This document shows positions 5,760-6,933 of a stretch of 6,933 bases of DNA, piece by piece. Position 1 is the stretch's first letter. The number at the start of each line of letters is the position of its first letter. Both the position numbers and the translations under genes were made by a program. The notes beneath the pieces are model-generated. The model ran no database searches. It had not been told where the DNA came from and saw only the letters and a program-made list of their open reading frames with translations. Origin of the DNA: Spirochaetales bacterium (GTDB lineage: Bacteria; Spirochaetota; Spirochaetia; JABEVK01); contig JABEVL010000126.1 in assembly GCA_013043995.1 (NCBI GenBank), positions 1 through 6,933 on the forward strand, written 5' to 3'.

Positions 5760-6620
5760 TTATCGCAGCAGTTGCAAAACCGACTGAGGCTGCTGGTTGG
5801 CCTGAGCGAGCATGGCGTTTCCAGCCTGAACCAGGATTTGGTTCTTGGTGTACTTGACCATTTCTTTCGCCATGTCAACGTCACGGATGCGTGATTCGCT
5901 GGCTTGCAGGTTTTCGGCGCCGATATTCAGTCCCTTGACAGTGAATTCCAAACGGTTCTGGTAAGCACCCAGATCGGCGCGTTGCTTGCTGACCTTCTGG
6001 AGGGCGGCGTCGAAGGTCATGATGGCGCGGTTGGCCTCGTCGGGAGAAGCGAGGGAAATCTTCTTGCCGTCGGACAGGCTTTGGAGTCCCAGGGCGGCGG
6101 CCGACATCGTTCCGATGTAGACGCGGATGCGCTGGTCGACGTTGGCACCGATGTGGAAGTACATCGAAGCCGTGACGGTGTTCGTTCCTTCGGAACGGGC
6201 GAAAGCACCTGTCAACATATTCAAGCCGTTGAACTGGGCTTGCGAGGCAACGCGGTTCACCTCATCGACAAGTTGGGAAACTTCAACCTGGATCTGCTGG
6301 CGATCCTGGGCGGTGTAGATTCCGTTCGACGACTGGACGGCCAGTTCTCTCAAGCGCTGAAGGATGTCCTGAGTTTCCTGAAGGTAGCCTTCTGTCGTTT
6401 GGATGAAAGAAATCCCGTCGCCTGCGTTCCGGGAAGCCTGGTTCAAACCGCGAATCTGCGCGCGCATCTTTTCAGAAACGGCCAGACCCGAAGCATCGTC
6501 GCCTGCGCGGTTAATGCGGAGCCCCGACGAAAGCTTTTCCATGTCGCTCTGGACGTTCAAAGCTGACTCGTTCTGAACGCGTGCCGCGAACATGGCACTT
6601 AGGTTGTGGTTGATAATCAT
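5760..6620 (-). CDS. flaB: Periplasmic flagellar filament core flagellin FlaB
   Basis: A 286-residue flagellin of the spirochaete FlaB type, the core subunit of the periplasmic flagellar filament, exported by the flagellar type III apparatus without a signal peptide. The N-terminal block (MIINHNLSAMF, MEKLSSGLRINRAGDDASGLAVSE, RELAVQSSNGIY, ASQAQFNGLNML, about residues 1-145) and the C-terminal block (KQRADLGAYQNRLEFTVKGL, SRIRDVDMAKEMV, ILVQAGNAMLAQANQ, about 210-286) form the conserved D0/D1 coiled regions. Only a short segment lies between them, as usual for FlaB, with no large surface domain. An ATG at 6623 also exists, but GGAGGA at 6626-6631 is spaced better for the ATG at 6620, and starting there gives the standard N-terminus MIINHN. 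It has its own leader with possible CsrA control and a strong terminator, so it is probably transcribed alone. Confidence 0.96.
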   Translation of the reverse strand: MIINHNLSAMFAARVQNESALNVQSDMEKLSSGLRINRAGDDASGLAVSEKMRAQIRGLNQASRNAGDGISFIQTTEGYLQETQDILQRLRELAVQSSNGIYTAQDRQQIQVEVSQLVDEVNRVASQAQFNGLNMLTGAFARSEGTNTVTASMYFHIGANVDQRIRVYIGTMSAAALGLQSLSDGKKISLASPDEANRAIMTFDAALQKVSKQRADLGAYQNRLEFTVKGLNIGAENLQASESRIRDVDMAKEMVKYTKNQILVQAGNAMLAQANQQPQSVLQLLR

Positions 6621-6625
6621 CATTT

Positions 6626-6631
6626 TCCTCC
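6626..6631 (-). promoter_or_regulatory. flaB Shine-Dalgarno (GGAGGA)
   Basis: GGAGGA ends five bases before the ATG at 6620 and only two before the ATG at 6623, favouring 6620. It is the strongest ribosome-binding site in the window. It contains two GGA triplets, the core that CsrA/RsmA proteins bind. Confidence 0.85.
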
Positions 6632-6652
6632 GTGAAAATGGACTAAAATCTT

Positions 6653-6676
6653 CGGCCTTGAATCCTTTCGAGGCCG
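6653..6676 (-). promoter_or_regulatory. Hairpin with AGGA loop in flaB leader (candidate CsrA site)
   Basis: On the minus strand, CGGCCT, a C-A mismatch, and GAA pair with TTC and AGGCCG to enclose a four-base loop AGGA. A GGA in the loop of a short hairpin is the preferred CsrA-binding form. A second GGA lies about 30 nt downstream inside the Shine-Dalgarno. CsrA repression of flagellin through two leader sites is established for Bacillus hag, and CsrA binding to the flaB leader for Borrelia. No csrA or fliW gene is in the window, so regulation here is inferred. Confidence 0.5.
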
Positions 6677-6685
6677 TTACTTTCT

Positions 6686-6711
6686 AAATCGGAGGAAAAT
6701 AAAAACGCTTA
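6686..6711 (-). promoter_or_regulatory. Possible sigma28-type flaB promoter
   Basis: TAAG (6708-6711), 14 bp, then TCCGATTT (6686-6693) resembles the flagellar sigma28 consensus TAAA-N15-GCCGATAA, keeping the CCGAT core. Its predicted start, near 6680, would place the AGGA hairpin at the very 5' end of the flaB mRNA. It lies just after the tRNA-Asp terminator. The -10 part is the better match; the -35 is weak. Confidence 0.35.
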
Positions 6712-6720
6712 AGAGAAAAA

Positions 6721-6751
6721 TAAAAAAAGTTCCCCCAGGTGAGGGAACTTT
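6721..6751 (-). terminator. Intrinsic terminator after tRNA-Asp
   Basis: AAAGTTCCC (6743-6751, read on the minus strand) and GGGAACTTT (6726-6734) form a perfect 9-bp stem with an 8-nt loop. On the minus strand the stem runs into an unbroken T-tract (complement of 6722-6728). It starts six bases after the tRNA-Asp 3' end and separates the tRNA transcript from flaB. Confidence 0.85.
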
Positions 6752-6757
6752 AAACTT

Positions 6758-6831
6758 CGGGATGGACGGGGCTCGAACCCGCGACCTCCAGCGTGACAGG
6801 CTGGCGCTCTAACCAACTGAGCTACCACCCC
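6758..6831 (-). tRNA. tRNA-Asp (anticodon GUC)
   Basis: A complete 74-base cloverleaf. The acceptor stem GGGGTGG/CCATCCC has seven pairs with one G-U; D stem GCTC/GAGC; anticodon stem CCAGC/GCTGG around loop CTGTCAC (anticodon GTC); variable loop AGGTC; T arm GCGGG-TTCGAGC-CCCGT; discriminator G. The 3' CCA is not encoded and must be added after transcription. It lies 50 bases downstream of tRNA-Arg on the same strand, probably in one transcript ended by the following terminator. Confidence 0.96.
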
Positions 6832-6881
6832 CGAACTTTTCCCAAAACTCAGATCGAATCGGACGCCGAATCGAGGGAAAC

Positions 6882-6933
6882 TGTCCCGTAGACGAATCGA
6901 ACGTCCGACCTAGCGCTTAGGAGGCGCTCGCTC
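6882..6933 (-). tRNA. tRNA-Arg (anticodon CCU), 3' part
   Basis: The last 52 bases of a tRNA cut by the right edge. Visible are the 3' half of the D stem (GAGC), anticodon stem AGCGC/GCGCT with loop CTCCTAA (anticodon CCT, reading AGG), variable loop AGGTC, T arm GGACG-TTCGATT-CGTCT, acceptor strand ACGGGAC and discriminator A. CCA is not encoded. The 5' acceptor strand and most of the D arm are outside the window. Confidence 0.92.

Larger units (their letters stand above)
6622..6700. repeat. 11-bp perfect inverted repeat covering the flaB Shine-Dalgarno
   Basis: ATTTTCCTCCG (6622-6632) and CGGAGGAAAAT (6690-6700) are exact reverse complements, 57 bases apart. In the flaB transcript direction the upstream arm would pair with the Shine-Dalgarno and the first bases of the ATG at 6623. 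The upstream arm also overlaps the proposed sigma28 -10 box, so it is in the mRNA only if transcription starts further upstream. Confidence 0.6.

Noticed and set aside
5904..6566. Plus-strand ORF (220 codons) opposite flaB
   Set aside because: FlaB on the minus strand explains the region fully; the antisense frame has no start context or recognisable domain.
1..6933. CRISPR array, insertion sequence, prophage or toxin-antitoxin module
   Set aside because: No regularly spaced repeats, transposase or integrase motifs, terminal inverted repeats or recognisable toxin pair were seen on either strand.

Overview
The window reads as chromosomal DNA from a spirochaete. The strongest evidence is an intact periplasmic flagellar core flagellin (FlaB, about 5760-6620, minus strand). 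Its N-terminal and C-terminal blocks resemble the Treponema/Spirochaeta type more than the Leptospira type. The other recognisable proteins (a Cys-less SUMF1-like exported protein, a calcineurin-like metallophosphoesterase and release factor 3) fit that setting. A CtaA/Cox15-type heme A synthase homologue is less expected there and hints at an oxygen-respiring lineage or at gene transfer. I cannot name a species.

Layout from left to right: (1) the C-terminal part of a periplasmic solute-binding protein (plus strand, cut by the left edge); (2) a CtaA/Cox15-like membrane protein (minus), overlapping the first gene tail to tail; (3) an unrecognised small exported protein (plus); (4) an exported SUMF1/FGE-domain protein (minus), convergent with gene 3 across a 14 bp gap; (5) a metallophosphoesterase (minus); (6) a possible 22-residue small ORF whose TGA overlaps the phosphoesterase ATG; (7) prfC for release factor 3 (minus), full length except for one in-frame TAG at codon 113; (8) flaB (minus) with a good intrinsic terminator and a structured leader; (9) tRNA-Asp(GUC) with its own terminator, then the 3' part of tRNA-Arg(CCU), both minus and cut by the right edge. 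No gene-free stretch exceeds about 140 bases.

The most notable points are the amber codon in a gene for a translation-termination factor, and the flaB leader. The leader has a hairpin showing AGGA in its loop, the usual form of a CsrA site, and a perfect 11-bp complement of the flaB Shine-Dalgarno region further upstream. Several genes (ctaA-like, prfC, phosphoesterase, small exported protein) have no visible Shine-Dalgarno. Two of these have -10-like boxes 5-6 nt before the ATG, as leaderless mRNAs would. The sequence alone cannot separate a real nonsense or recoding codon from a sequencing or assembly error.
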